A DNA stretch of 64,000 nt, taken from the NCBI GenBank assembly GCA_006503475.1, contig RSEH01000007.1, positions 62,001-126,000 of the forward strand, given 5' to 3'. Every line of letters starts with the position of its first letter. The stretch's first letter is position 1. Under the pieces are notes generated by a model. It was not told where the DNA came from. It worked only from the letters and a program-made list of their open reading frames with translations, and searched no databases. The DNA comes from Stentor roeselii (taxonomy: Eukaryota > Ciliophora > Heterotrichea > Heterotrichida > Stentoridae). Shown here in pieces: positions 19,812-29,246 of this stretch. The translations under genes and the position numbers were made by a program.

Positions 19812-20315
19812 TTAATTATCAATTTCACAAAAAGCCTCAACTTTCATACCATTAAAAAAAGCGCCGTTTAAAAGTTCAACTGCTTTGGCGGCCTGTGAGT
19901 TGTTGTCGAATAAAACTGTTCCTGTCGCTGTTCGATTTGTGGAGATTTTTACGTCTGCCCTGAGGACTTCTCCCATTTCTCTGCAAACGTCTTTGAGCTG
20001 TTGCCAAGTCACGGTCATCGGCATTCCTTTTATTGTCACTTGTGCTGGCTTTTGTTGAATGTAGAAAGTTTCGTCTTCTTTTACTGTTATTAGTCTTGAG
20101 TGAAGTTCGGAGTTGTTGAATATTGTTATTGCTTGAAGGGCCTCTGCACGGGAGGAGTAGACGATTATGCCGCATCCTCGGGATTTACCTGATTCGTCTG
20201 TGAATAAGTCTATCTTCTCGATTGTACCGGCTTTGGAAAATATTTCTTTTAGGTCTGGTAAAGGAATTGCGTAGTAAATATTACCGATGAAGACTCGGGT
20301 GTTTTCTTGATACAT
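19812..20315 (-). CDS. Two-RRM RNA-binding protein
   Basis: A 167-aa protein composed almost entirely of two RRMs. RRM1 (residues ~6-78) has RNP2 VFIGNI and an RNP1-like SRGCGIIVY. RRM2 (~91-165) has VTIKGM and TATGTVLFD. RNP1 in both is weakened at aromatic positions, so RNA binding may be unusual or shared with protein contacts. Small double-RRM proteins of this type act in splicing or mRNA packaging (hnRNP M / Gbp2-like spacing), but no finer assignment is possible. The 3' end abuts the convergent gene with one base between stop codons. Confidence 0.88.
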   Translation of the reverse strand: MYQENTRVFIGNIYYAIPLPDLKEIFSKAGTIEKIDLFTDESGKSRGCGIIVYSSRAEALQAITIFNNSELHSRLITVKEDETFYIQQKPAQVTIKGMPMTVTWQQLKDVCREMGEVLRADVKISTNRTATGTVLFDNNSQAAKAVELLNGAFFNGMKVEAFCEIDN

Positions 20316-20388
20316 GGGGACTATAAAATAATATTTTTCAAAATGAACCCTTCAAATCAATAATTCTTTAAAATGAATATAAAACTTT

Positions 20389-22215
20389 ATGGTTGAAGAG
20401 TTAAAAGTATCACAAGTAATAGGAAAAGGTGCATTCGGAGTAGTATACCGAGGTTCCTACAAACTCCACACAAACTGTGCAATAAAAAAGATAAAACTAA
20501 CAAAAAACTCTAAACTATCCTTAAACCAAATCGATCGAGAATTCAACATTTTACTCAACGTCAAGCACAAGTCAATAATTTCCGTATTCGAAGTGATCCG
20601 ATTACCAGATTCCTACAACATTGTAATGGAATACCTTCAAGGCAAAGACATCGAATCAATCCTCGAAAGTTCCAGTTACATCGAACTTAACCTATCAAAA
20701 AAATGGTTAAAACGTCTCATAAAAGCCATGAGGTATTTAAAAGGCTTGAATATCATTCACAGAGACATCAAGCCAAGCAATATTCTTCTCTCAAGTCCAG
20801 ACATAAACAGTTCTGAAGTTAAATTAATTGATTTTGGATTTGCCACTTATTTCAACGACGCGATGCTCAAGTCTCGAGTCGGGACTCCACTTTACATGGC
20901 TCCGGAGATCTTGAATGGAAAGCCTTATACCTTTAAAGTTGATGTCTGGAGTTTGGGTGTTGTCGCTTTTGAAATGTTTTATGGAAAAAACCCTTTTGAT
21001 AAGGCGAAGTCGTTGAAAGAGTTGAGTGACATGCAGAGCAAACCTTTGGACTTTTATGATCATCCAAATGTTAATGATGAAGTCAAGGAATTAATTAGGA
21101 ATATGGTCCAGGTTGACCCTGATAATCGACTTGATTATGATGAATTGCTTTCACTTCCTATTTTTAAAAAAAAGGGAAATTCCAGGAATTATCAGAATAT
21201 TCAAAAAGAACCTGGAAATTATTCTTTTATTGAAAATCAAACTTTGGAAGTAAAAAACAGCCAGGATTTTAAAAAAATCAAGGAAACTCAAAGGTTGAGT
21301 TATAGAAATTCTAAAAGTTTTCAGATTGATCAAGATTTTATTGATCGGGGTGAAATACCTGGCGAGGAAGTTAAAAATTTTGAACAGGCTGAAATTATTT
21401 ACTTTAGCCAAAGAAAAGATTCTAAGATTTTAAAACAGTCTATTGATCCCTGTGGTTCAATTAAATCAAAAAATTTTAATCCTAGTTGCGAAATTCTTGA
21501 ACCTGAATCAAAAGAAAAAGTAGAAACTTTAGAAAATAAATATTCAATTGAAGAAAGGAAAGATAGCCCTCAGCATGATTCTCATTTGAAAAGCTCGTTT
21601 AAAGTAAATCAATCCAGTGAAAAACTAAAAAATTCTAGAATTAATTCGAAAATTTTTGAACCTGAAGTAGAAAAAAATACTGAAAACAATGAAAAGAAGG
21701 TAATTGTTCGAGAAACAGTGGAACAATATGATTCTTATTCTGATATTATGGAGCAATTTTTCAAAGATTTAGATTCAGCTAAAAAAAACATAGAAATATT
21801 AGTCGAATCAATTCAATATATTGACAGAAAAAGATATTTATTAGGATGCTTTTATCATTATTTTACTAATTTTACTCTAAAAAGATTAAAAGATCGTTTT
21901 GAGATTTACAAATTTTATGATCAAGAAATCATAAATTTAGAAATTGAAGAATTAGATTGTAAAGTAAAAGAAATCTCTTTGATAATGATAGATTCATATA
22001 ATTTGTTCTACCTAGAATTTTCGACTCAGAGGGTTGAACTGGATCAAAATATAATGATAGAATTCAAGAAATATCTTAATGATCCTAAGGTTTTTAATAG
22101 ATCAAAAAATATCCATAAAATATTAATTGAAAGTTTAGAGTTCATTGATTCAAAGAATCAAAGTTTATCAAATCTCATTAAAAGATTCAATTTTTTTTAT
22201 CAAAAGAGACTTTAA
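20389..22215 (+). CDS. ULK/ATG1-like Ser/Thr kinase
   Basis: A 608-aa protein. The kinase domain spans residues ~1-265: glycine loop GKGAFGVV, AIKKI lysine, HRDIKPSNILL, DFGFA, GTPLYMAPEIL and a DVWSLGVVAFEM helix. The DFGFA plus GTPLYMAPE combination and the KxNPFDKA insert resemble the ULK/ATG1 and ULK4/Fused kinases. A Ser/Glu/Lys-rich disordered stretch (~270-450) follows, then a helical C-terminal region (~455-608) with aromatic residues, in the position where ULK proteins carry their partner-binding EAT domain. Autophagy control is the known role of the family, but ciliates have many ULK-like kinases, some acting in cilia, so the process is inference. Confidence 0.85.
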   Translation: MVEELKVSQVIGKGAFGVVYRGSYKLHTNCAIKKIKLTKNSKLSLNQIDREFNILLNVKHKSIISVFEVIRLPDSYNIVMEYLQGKDIESILESSSYIELNLSKKWLKRLIKAMRYLKGLNIIHRDIKPSNILLSSPDINSSEVKLIDFGFATYFNDAMLKSRVGTPLYMAPEILNGKPYTFKVDVWSLGVVAFEMFYGKNPFDKAKSLKELSDMQSKPLDFYDHPNVNDEVKELIRNMVQVDPDNRLDYDELLSLPIFKKKGNSRNYQNIQKEPGNYSFIENQTLEVKNSQDFKKIKETQRLSYRNSKSFQIDQDFIDRGEIPGEEVKNFEQAEIIYFSQRKDSKILKQSIDPCGSIKSKNFNPSCEILEPESKEKVETLENKYSIEERKDSPQHDSHLKSSFKVNQSSEKLKNSRINSKIFEPEVEKNTENNEKKVIVRETVEQYDSYSDIMEQFFKDLDSAKKNIEILVESIQYIDRKRYLLGCFYHYFTNFTLKRLKDRFEIYKFYDQEIINLEIEELDCKVKEISLIMIDSYNLFYLEFSTQRVELDQNIMIEFKKYLNDPKVFNRSKNIHKILIESLEFIDSKNQSLSNLIKRFNFFYQKRL

Positions 22216-22324
22216 ACATAATTAAAACCTAATAAGTTAAATTATTAATAGTGCCTGTATCTTACACACACCATTTTATTCTTTTTAATAACCCTTGATC
22301 CCATAAAACCCCTAAATTCCAAAA

Positions 22325-22843
22325 ATGGCATCACTATCCACAATATCAAGAGGAGGTTTAAAATTCATAGTTCTCGATTCGCCCTCTTCAGAAACCTCAG
22401 AGCTATACGCCTCAGAGTTATCATCTCAAGGTGTTCATCATTTAGTCCGAACATACGACTCGAACTACCCGACAGAGTCTTTTTCAAGACACAACATTCT
22501 AATCCACGTACCCCCTACTTAGAACATGGTCTTCACCGACGGTTCGGCGCCTCCAGAAGACATCTTATCCCAGTGGCTAGACCTCGTAAACTCTCACTTC
22601 TTCGAAGGAGGAAAAATCAAAAAAGACCTGACAGAGCCCATCGCAGTTCATTGCTTGTCAGGTCTCGGCAGAGCTCCTGTTTTAATCGCGATCGCCTTGA
22701 TCGAAGCAGGTCTCGACCCAAGCCACGCAATAGACCTGATAAGAAGAAACCGTCAAGGAGCTCTTAACCAGAACCAAATAAACTTCTTGATGAGATATAA
22801 AAGAAAAGGAGTTTTCAACAAATCCTGCTGTATAATAATCTAG
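22325..22843 (+). CDS. PRL-type protein phosphatase (PTP4A-like)
   Basis: Two exons joined across a 15-nt intron (22508-22522) give 167 aa. The signature VHCLSGLGRAP contains the catalytic Cys at residue 104 and Arg at 110, the same numbering as in animal PRL-1/2/3. The family's usual A after CV is S here. The general-acid loop is represented by FTDGSAPP. The protein ends ...KSCCIII, a CaaX box for prenylation next to a second Cys, as in PRLs. PRLs are membrane-bound dual-specificity phosphatases that also bind CNNM magnesium transporters. The start at 22325 gives the normal family length. Confidence 0.93.
22508..22522 (+). other. 15-nt spliceosomal intron
   Basis: GTACCCCCTACTTAG, phase 0, contains TAG in frame. 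Splicing joins NILIH to NMVFTDG of the PRL phosphatase. Confidence 0.88.
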
Positions 22844-22870
22844 ATGATTAAGGCGATGAATTACTAACTA

Positions 22871-24073
22871 TTAAGAGCTTTTGTGATATAAGAAAGAGAA
22901 GCTGAAGATCACAAAACCTGAAATACTGGCAAAGACACTTGAATAGTAAGGAGTAGCGCACATTAAGAACCTTTCAAATTGGTTGTGCTTGTAAGGTCGC
23001 ACTGTGGCTTTTGAAGCTGTTTCGATCCATGTGTAGCCAGGCTCGTGTAGAAAGGTTTTGAATTGGTAGACCCCGTGCACGTCAGGAGCTCTGAATTTTG
23101 CTGAGAGGCTTCCGGAGGAGAACTGAAGGTACTTCCTGATCTTCGGCTCTAACATTACGAACTCGACGTAAGCTTTAGTTGTTTTGAACTGTGCCCAGTT
23201 TCCACCTTTTAGTTCTTCTAAGTCGATTGAATAGACCAAGTCATCGTTTATCGTGTATTCACCTTCAAGGTTTCCTTTTGGTTTCGGGTCGTTTTCCTTG
23301 AAATGAGTGATTTTCGAATGTCTTAAAATTCCTTTTTCATTTAACACCCACTTGGAGACCTCCACACAAAACTTCAAATTCGCGATTTTCTCATCTTTCG
23401 TGAATTCATCAGCACAAATATCAATACTTCCACTGAAAACAGCCCTAGCATTATTCCTTCCTTGAAATCCCACAACAGAATGACTAGCTCCACTTTTTTC
23501 ACTAGTTTTAAACTCATTTCTCACAATATCCTTCACTCCAGTCGCTAAAATCGGTATTAAAAATCGAGAGTCTCTATTAAAATTCATTCCAATTCCAGAA
23601 AAGCTAACCTTTTCCTTTCCTCCATTAAAAACAACTGAAGGACCAGTGAAGTTATTTGACTTAACAACTCGAGTCTCCCCAAAAAGACGAGTTCCTTGTT
23701 CATGGAAATCGATTCCAAATTCATTGGCGAGTTTTCGATATTGACTTGCAGCGTCTGTGTCAGCGAAGACTAGAAGACTTCCTCCATTGTCTGAAAATTT
23801 TAGAAGTTCTGGGACTGAGATCTTGTTTGATAGGTCTTTTTAAAGGTTACCGTCAGTGCTTGGACAGATTAAAATGATTGCAGAATAAAGATACTCGTCG
23901 TATTTCTCGAGACGAAGACCTTGCGAGTCAACTTTCTTGATTGTCAACTTGTGGCCTCGCGAAGAGATCGAGTCGAAGAACTTTGAGTGGGATTCTTTGT
24001 AAGTGTTTGAATCTAACAGGACTAAAACCTCACCGGCCATGGTAAGAGCAAAGGCTAAGAATATCCACCTCAT
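22871..24073 (-). CDS. DDOST: Oligosaccharyltransferase 48-kDa subunit (DDOST/WBP1)
   Basis: Two exons (24073-23851 and 23835-22871) around a 15-nt intron give 395 aa. A signal peptide (MRWIFLAFALTMAG) is followed by VLVLLDSNTYKESHSKFF, the conserved start of OST48. Further on come GRNNARAVFSGSIDI, the WVLNEKGILR helix, DLVYSIDLEE and the family's final PY..H.QFERF segment (VRPYKHNQFERFLMCATPYY), then one C-terminal membrane helix and a very short cytosolic tail. DDOST is a non-catalytic subunit of the ER complex that transfers glycan to Asn of nascent proteins. It is slightly shorter than animal DDOST (~430-456 aa). Only 20 bp lie between its ATG and that of the divergent + strand gene. Confidence 0.93.
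23836..23850 (-). other. 15-nt spliceosomal intron
   Basis: On the minus strand: GTAACCTTTAAAAAG, phase 1. Its removal avoids an in-frame TAA and joins ICPSTD to DLSNKISVPELLKF of DDOST. Confidence 0.87.
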
Positions 24074-24093
24074 TTATTACAGTGGGTTATAAT

Positions 24094-24537
24094 ATGGGAT
24101 GTGCTGCTTATGCGGGAGCTGGAGATAGAAAGGAGTTTGATTTGAAACTTGTTAGGAAAATTGATTCTTTTAGGCCGAAGAGTAATGATGGGTCTGTGGA
24201 GTACTCAGTCGAGGTTTTGGAGAAAGGAAAAAATCTAGATGTGAGCCAGTTGGATAAAATCACAGATAAGCAGATCGAAAATAATTCTATTCTTGATAGG
24301 CACCTCAACGAGTCAACCGAAATGATAAGTCCATGCAAAAACCAAGAAAGTCCTCAAAATATAAGCAATTCAATTCCCCAAAATTCATCAATTCCCGAAA
24401 ATCAATCATCTAAAAAGCTTAACTTTGAGATTCACCCACATTTATTCGATTTCTCTTTCCTTGAAGAAAACACAGAACAAGAAGAACTTGCAGAGCAAGT
24501 ATTAAAAGAAGTTTCAAATCTGAAAATATACGAATAA
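24094..24537 (+). CDS. Small N-acylated acidic protein
   Basis: The start is placed at the ATG at 24094, giving MGCAAYAGAGDRKEF: Gly2 for myristoylation and Cys3 for palmitoylation. A longer frame from a GTG upstream is not needed. The 147-aa product has no transmembrane segment. It is Asn/Ser/Glu-rich, with a C-terminal block HPHLFDFSFLEENTEQEELA that looks amphipathic. It is probably a peripheral membrane adaptor, for example at the cortex or a ciliary membrane; no family recognised. It begins 20 bp from the ATG of DDOST and ends 13 bp before the coiled-coil gene. Confidence 0.7.
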   Translation: MGCAAYAGAGDRKEFDLKLVRKIDSFRPKSNDGSVEYSVEVLEKGKNLDVSQLDKITDKQIENNSILDRHLNESTEMISPCKNQESPQNISNSIPQNSSIPENQSSKKLNFEIHPHLFDFSFLEENTEQEELAEQVLKEVSNLKIYE

Positions 24538-24550
24538 TTAATAATTCATA

Positions 24551-27181
24551 ATGTTTTTTTCAGAAGATAAACCGGTAGACCGGTCCTTCGACTCATCTCA
24601 GGCTAGAACGCAGCATGTGAAAGAATTTTACGAAGAGCGACTTTCAAGCCTTGCAAAGCAGCTCCAAGCTTATTTCGCAGAGCTGGACTCCGACGAAATA
24701 TTCAAAGCAATGCAAGAAAACTCATTAAGCCGAGAATTCGCAATTCAAAGAGCCTCTGAAGTTTTTTCTGAAGTAATGAGGTCCGAACAAGAACAAACAA
24801 TTCACAGACAGCAAAACGAAATAATCGAGTTCAAGACCTTAAACATGAAACTTGAATATGAAAAACAAAGACTTTCAAACATGCTAAGTTCATTCGAGGA
24901 AAAATGCAGAAACGCTGAAAATGATCGTGAAAGAGCTTTTCACGACCTTCAAATCGCCAAGAATCGACTTGAAGACCTGGGGTATCAACTCGAAGAAAGT
25001 GGAAAAAGAAAAGACTTTGAATGGATGCAGAAACTCGACATGAGCATCAGAAAGATGGAAGACAAGCTTCAAGACTCAGAGTCAAAATACTTAGTCACTA
25101 AAAAAGAACTTGACTCCTCTGGACAGATCAGGATTTCAAATGAATACCTTTCAAATGAGTTGGAAAGTTTAAAAAAACACTTAAAAAACAAGGAAATCGC
25201 TCATTTTCGAGAAATTGAAGAAATCAGAAATGAATGTCAGGTAAAAGTCTCAGAACTAGAAAAAAGCTGTGATAGTCTCAGTAGTCAATACAAAGGATTC
25301 AAAAAACAAAGTGAAGACCTTGCCGCTAATCAACAGTCGGTTATTAAAAATCTTGTTGATAAGTCGAAGCAGCTTAAACAAAAAATCATTTCGCAGAAAA
25401 ATAAACTTCAGGACTTTTCGAGGATTTCTAAAGAAAGCTCTAGTAACCTTGATGCTGCCAGGTCGAATTATGAAAAAATTATCTTGGAACTTGAGGAAAA
25501 AATCAGAGGGACTTTGAAAGAGGCTCTTGTTAAGGAAAGTGAACTGGTGGCTAAACATCAGGCACAGGTTAGTCAGCTGCAGGTGCATTATCAGCAGATG
25601 ATGAACTTGAAACTCACGGAAATGCAACAGGAGGTGGATGAACAGGTTAGGAAAAGTAAGGAACATGATCGAGAAGTTAAAAACCTAATGGACCTAAAAA
25701 TGAAAGAAATTGAAAGAGACTACCTCCCAAGATCCTTTCACGAAAAAGTCCTTCTCGAAAAAGACTCGCTGATCAATCGTCTTTCTTCAAAACTAGAAGA
25801 CTTACACAAAGAAAACGAAAAAAGCGGCAGCGACTTCCAAAGACTCCTCATCGAGCACTCAAAACAAAACGAAGATCTAATCGAAAAAACCCGATGCCTG
25901 CAAGACGAGCTTCTTCACGAAAAAGAAAGAATGGGAAACGACTTAAACCTAAAAATCCTGAAATTAAAAGACTCAGAAAACTCAAAAATTCAACTGGCCA
26001 AAGAACTCGAAAAGTCAAAAAAAGAACTGAAAGACTTGCAAGCGAATTACGAAGAAGAAGTCCAAAATCGAATAAAAGCTGAAAACGAGTTAATCAATGT
26101 AAAAAACGATTTAGTTGAAGTCACTTCAGATTTAAACCAAACTCGTCAAACCTTTAAAACAGCGAAAACTTATCATGAACAAGTCCTTTCTGATAAAGTT
26201 GACAAAGTCGACCTTCTTCATGCAAGTGAAAAAATCGAGGTTTATCGAAAAGACCTGGAAAAAAAAAACAATTTTATTAACAACTTGCAGGATGAAGTGA
26301 AAAATTTAGAGATTACTGTTAGGGACCTGAAAATGCAGAAAAATAATGAATCGAAGCAGCTGGAACAGGAAGTCACCAGACATCTGGAAGCTAAGAGTCA
26401 GTTAAAAGAACTTCAAGGGTACTCTGAGAACCTTTTAATGGAGATTGACTATCGAGATAAGAAAAATTTAGAACTGAGGAATCAACTTGATAGTCTTAGA
26501 ACTGAAACTAACTTGCTTGGAAAAGAATTGGAAGGCAAGGAAAAAGACCTTTTTTCATTCAAACAGATGACAATCACCAGAGATACTGAATCAAAAGCTC
26601 GATTCCGCAACTCTAATGAAAAAATCAAGAAATACGTGAAAAACTCTTCTTTTTTCTTAAAAAAACAACTTGGAAGTTTATCTGAAATCGTCCAACATGA
26701 GTACAGCTCTTTCAACAAGTTCATTTCTACTGTGGTTCAAGAAATTTCTATTAAAATCATTGAACTTGAACTAAAGTATCGCAAAATCATGGACTTGAAT
26801 GCAGATCAATTCGGAGAAGACATCAGGAAACATTACAAGGAAAAAATCAGTCAAGTCGAAGAATGCATGGCTCAGGAGAATTTTCATTGGAATGACTCGG
26901 AAACTGAAGGAATTAGAAGAGCTTTCAAGGCACTTATTGAAAAAAAACATGTGAGCGCAATTGAAATAAAAAGTCTTAAAGAGTCTTTAGCTAAACTCAC
27001 TGACCAGAATGAAAATTTGTATCGGGAAAACCAAAAGTTACAAATCAGGTTACATGCCAATAATGAGGCTTTTGATCAACTTCAAAGGGAAGTAACTGAA
27101 GAAGCGAATAAAATAAAAATTAGACTTGAGACTGGAAAGGATAGGGACATGAATCGAAGCCCTTTTTATAGAAATTATTGA
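24551..27181 (+). CDS. Long coiled-coil protein
   Basis: 876 aa, almost wholly heptad-patterned from ~residue 85 to 850, very rich in Lys, Glu, Gln and Leu, with Ser-rich breaks. The first ~70 residues (ARTQHVKEFYEERLSSLAKQ) form a separate helical head with conserved-looking aromatic residues. A non-coiled interruption near 690-740 contains FFLKKQLGSLSEIVQHEYSS. No motor, kinase or membrane motif is visible. Proteins of this build occur at basal bodies, striated rootlets and the cell cortex, but no named family is recognised. The stop is TGA, one of the cases showing that TGA is a stop here. Confidence 0.8.
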   Translation: MFFSEDKPVDRSFDSSQARTQHVKEFYEERLSSLAKQLQAYFAELDSDEIFKAMQENSLSREFAIQRASEVFSEVMRSEQEQTIHRQQNEIIEFKTLNMKLEYEKQRLSNMLSSFEEKCRNAENDRERAFHDLQIAKNRLEDLGYQLEESGKRKDFEWMQKLDMSIRKMEDKLQDSESKYLVTKKELDSSGQIRISNEYLSNELESLKKHLKNKEIAHFREIEEIRNECQVKVSELEKSCDSLSSQYKGFKKQSEDLAANQQSVIKNLVDKSKQLKQKIISQKNKLQDFSRISKESSSNLDAARSNYEKIILELEEKIRGTLKEALVKESELVAKHQAQVSQLQVHYQQMMNLKLTEMQQEVDEQVRKSKEHDREVKNLMDLKMKEIERDYLPRSFHEKVLLEKDSLINRLSSKLEDLHKENEKSGSDFQRLLIEHSKQNEDLIEKTRCLQDELLHEKERMGNDLNLKILKLKDSENSKIQLAKELEKSKKELKDLQANYEEEVQNRIKAENELINVKNDLVEVTSDLNQTRQTFKTAKTYHEQVLSDKVDKVDLLHASEKIEVYRKDLEKKNNFINNLQDEVKNLEITVRDLKMQKNNESKQLEQEVTRHLEAKSQLKELQGYSENLLMEIDYRDKKNLELRNQLDSLRTETNLLGKELEGKEKDLFSFKQMTITRDTESKARFRNSNEKIKKYVKNSSFFLKKQLGSLSEIVQHEYSSFNKFISTVVQEISIKIIELELKYRKIMDLNADQFGEDIRKHYKEKISQVEECMAQENFHWNDSETEGIRRAFKALIEKKHVSAIEIKSLKESLAKLTDQNENLYRENQKLQIRLHANNEAFDQLQREVTEEANKIKIRLETGKDRDMNRSPFYRNY

Positions 27182-27339
27182 CATAGTTAAGATAATCATC
27201 ATCAAGAATTATTTCTAAAGTAATATCAACAACCAATAAAAATCACTCAAAATAAATGTCAACTCATACGAGTTCTTAAAACTTTTTGACTTCCATCAAA
27301 TTATCAAAACTAAATACAAGATAATCTAAATACAGTATT

Positions 27340-28434
27340 CTACTCAAAAACTGATATCAAGCCGTTCTTTTTCCCAACAAAGAATGTCTGAGAACTGTTA
27401 GAAAACCCTAAGACCTGGACCTTGTCTCTTCTGTCTAACGTGACTTCATTGACAGTTCCAGAAGGATCTAAAACAAGAACAGCGGCTTTTTCTTTCGAAT
27501 AAACAAGCAATTTTCCTGCATTGTTTACGAAAATTCTTCCAATGTTTCCGCATTGAAGCTTCAATTGGGGGTTACTAATGAATATCCCTGACCCATCATT
27601 GAATAAAACGAAGCCTTCATCAAAGTCTTGAAATTCATAAAATCTTCGAATGGTTCCGATTCTAGTAATTTGAAAAGAGGTCAAGTTGATCATGATCATT
27701 TCTTTTTTGACCATTCCAAGTACAAGTGACCCTTGAATGACTTCACAATGATAAGGAACCGAGCCATTCGGAACACTAAGACTTGCCACATGATGAACCC
27801 TCAAGAAATGAATGAAAATATTTAACACCTCTTGGCTCTGATTGCAAACAACAACAACTCCACATGAGTACTTGAAGTACAAGGCCTGTTCAATATCAAT
27901 GCAATGAATCATTCTTCCTGTCTCGATATTCCAGACCTGCAAATTCCTCTGCTTTATAATGAGCCACTTGTTTGCTGCATCGATTTCCTCGACTTCTCCT
28001 GATCTCACTCGGAGGTCTTTTAAAACTTGCTTACTTTCAGGCGCAAAAGAAACCAAATTGTCGATCGGAATGATGAAAAAAGAAAGAAACTCAGAATGAT
28101 TGATTCTTGCAATATAAAACAAGAATGAATCTGTCAGGGCCAAGTTCTGGATTTTTTCCCCTGGTTTGTTTAAAGGAATCGGGTCGTTAATTGGAAAAAT
28201 GCTGTGAAGCATCACGTTTCCGCACGCTTCAAGGGTAATTAAAAAGTTGTACAGCCCACGAATCCAGATAAATCGAGAACTTTGATTAGAAACGACTCCT
28301 GGGCTTGAATTATTTATCGTTGTCTAATTAGAAATTACTGAAAGACTCCATAAGTCGTTCGGTATTATCTTATCGAAGGCGCAAGGGGCTAAAACCTCAC
28401 CTTGCTCTCTCAAATGAATAGGGTGGGTATTCAT
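27340..28434 (-). CDS. Beta-propeller-like (WD40-related) protein
   Basis: Two exons, 28434-28339 and 28323-27340, give 359 aa. The upstream exon was found by extending past the first ATG of the long frame: the frame stays open back to a 15-nt GT..AG intron and then to MNTHPIHLREQ. Repeated four-strand units such as LQVWNIETGRMIHCIDI and NGLISVFE recur through the protein, as in WD40 or Kelch propellers, though WD dipeptides are lost. Five or six blades can be guessed. The N-terminal ~50 residues are not a clear F-box. Function unknown; likely a protein-interaction scaffold. Confidence 0.72.
28324..28338 (-). other. 15-nt spliceosomal intron
   Basis: On the minus strand: GTAATTTCTAATTAG, phase 0. 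Splicing joins PNDLWSLS to TTINNSSPG, removes TAG, and opens the frame to an upstream ATG at 28434. Confidence 0.78.
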
Positions 28435-29246
28435 TTGTTGATTTATTAGCCACTATTACCCTTTTGGGATTTGGACTAAGTTGTGCACTTTACTAATCAC
28501 TAAATTTGTGAGTGGCAAGGCCTACACATGGGAAAAAGTTTGAAACCTGTTTAGGAAGGCTTGGATGTGTTTTTAATGGTTTTTGGATTCTGGTTGGCTG
28601 GTTTGCATCGATAAGGTTTTAAGTTTTTCAGAATTTTTATTGGATTTTCCTTAGTATGGGATTAATTCACGGTTAGATTATGATTACGGATTTTTTTGGG
28701 TATGAGAAAAACTCTAGGATGGGTCTGATTTCATTTAATTTTTTCCAGTGTCCATCAAGTTCAACATCTCATGATTATTATTTTTAATCCATCAGAAATT
28801 CAAATTATCCATAATCTTTACTCGATACACGAATTCAAGGCTGGATTTTTGACTGATAGCGATAATTAAACTTAAGATTATCGTACAAATTATAATACTT
28901 TAAATTTCATGGTATTTTCCTGAATTTTTTCCCTACTTTGTAATCATTTCAAAAATTTACATTTAATAATGTCAAAATTTTGTTCAAAGAAAGACTTAGT
29001 GTTTAAGAATTTTAAAAAATCAAGTCATCCTTGATATAAATATTGCAATCATTTATTCTCTTAATGATTTTCTTTAAAAAACCAATTCCAAATTATTATT
29101 AATTCTTATACCCCAAAATTACGATTTTATCTAAAAACCTTCAGAACCCCAAATCACTAAAAATCTAAAAAATTAAAATTGAATACATTTTCAAATAATA
29201 AAACTAAAAACACCAAAAATCCTAGAAAATCTCTAAAATTCAATAA
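28435..29246. other. 0.8-kb spacer, nothing recognised
   Basis: AT-rich with runs of T and A; the part near 28440-28560 is less AT-rich than the rest. No open frame above 60 codons, no tRNA and no obvious repeat. It contains the upstream flank of the propeller gene and the 3' flank of the DIEGAKP-repeat gene. Confidence 0.55.

Noticed and set aside
27340-28434. F-box at the N-terminus of the propeller protein
   Set aside because: PNDLW looked suggestive, but the rest of the F-box helices and the conserved Trp/Cys pattern are missing.
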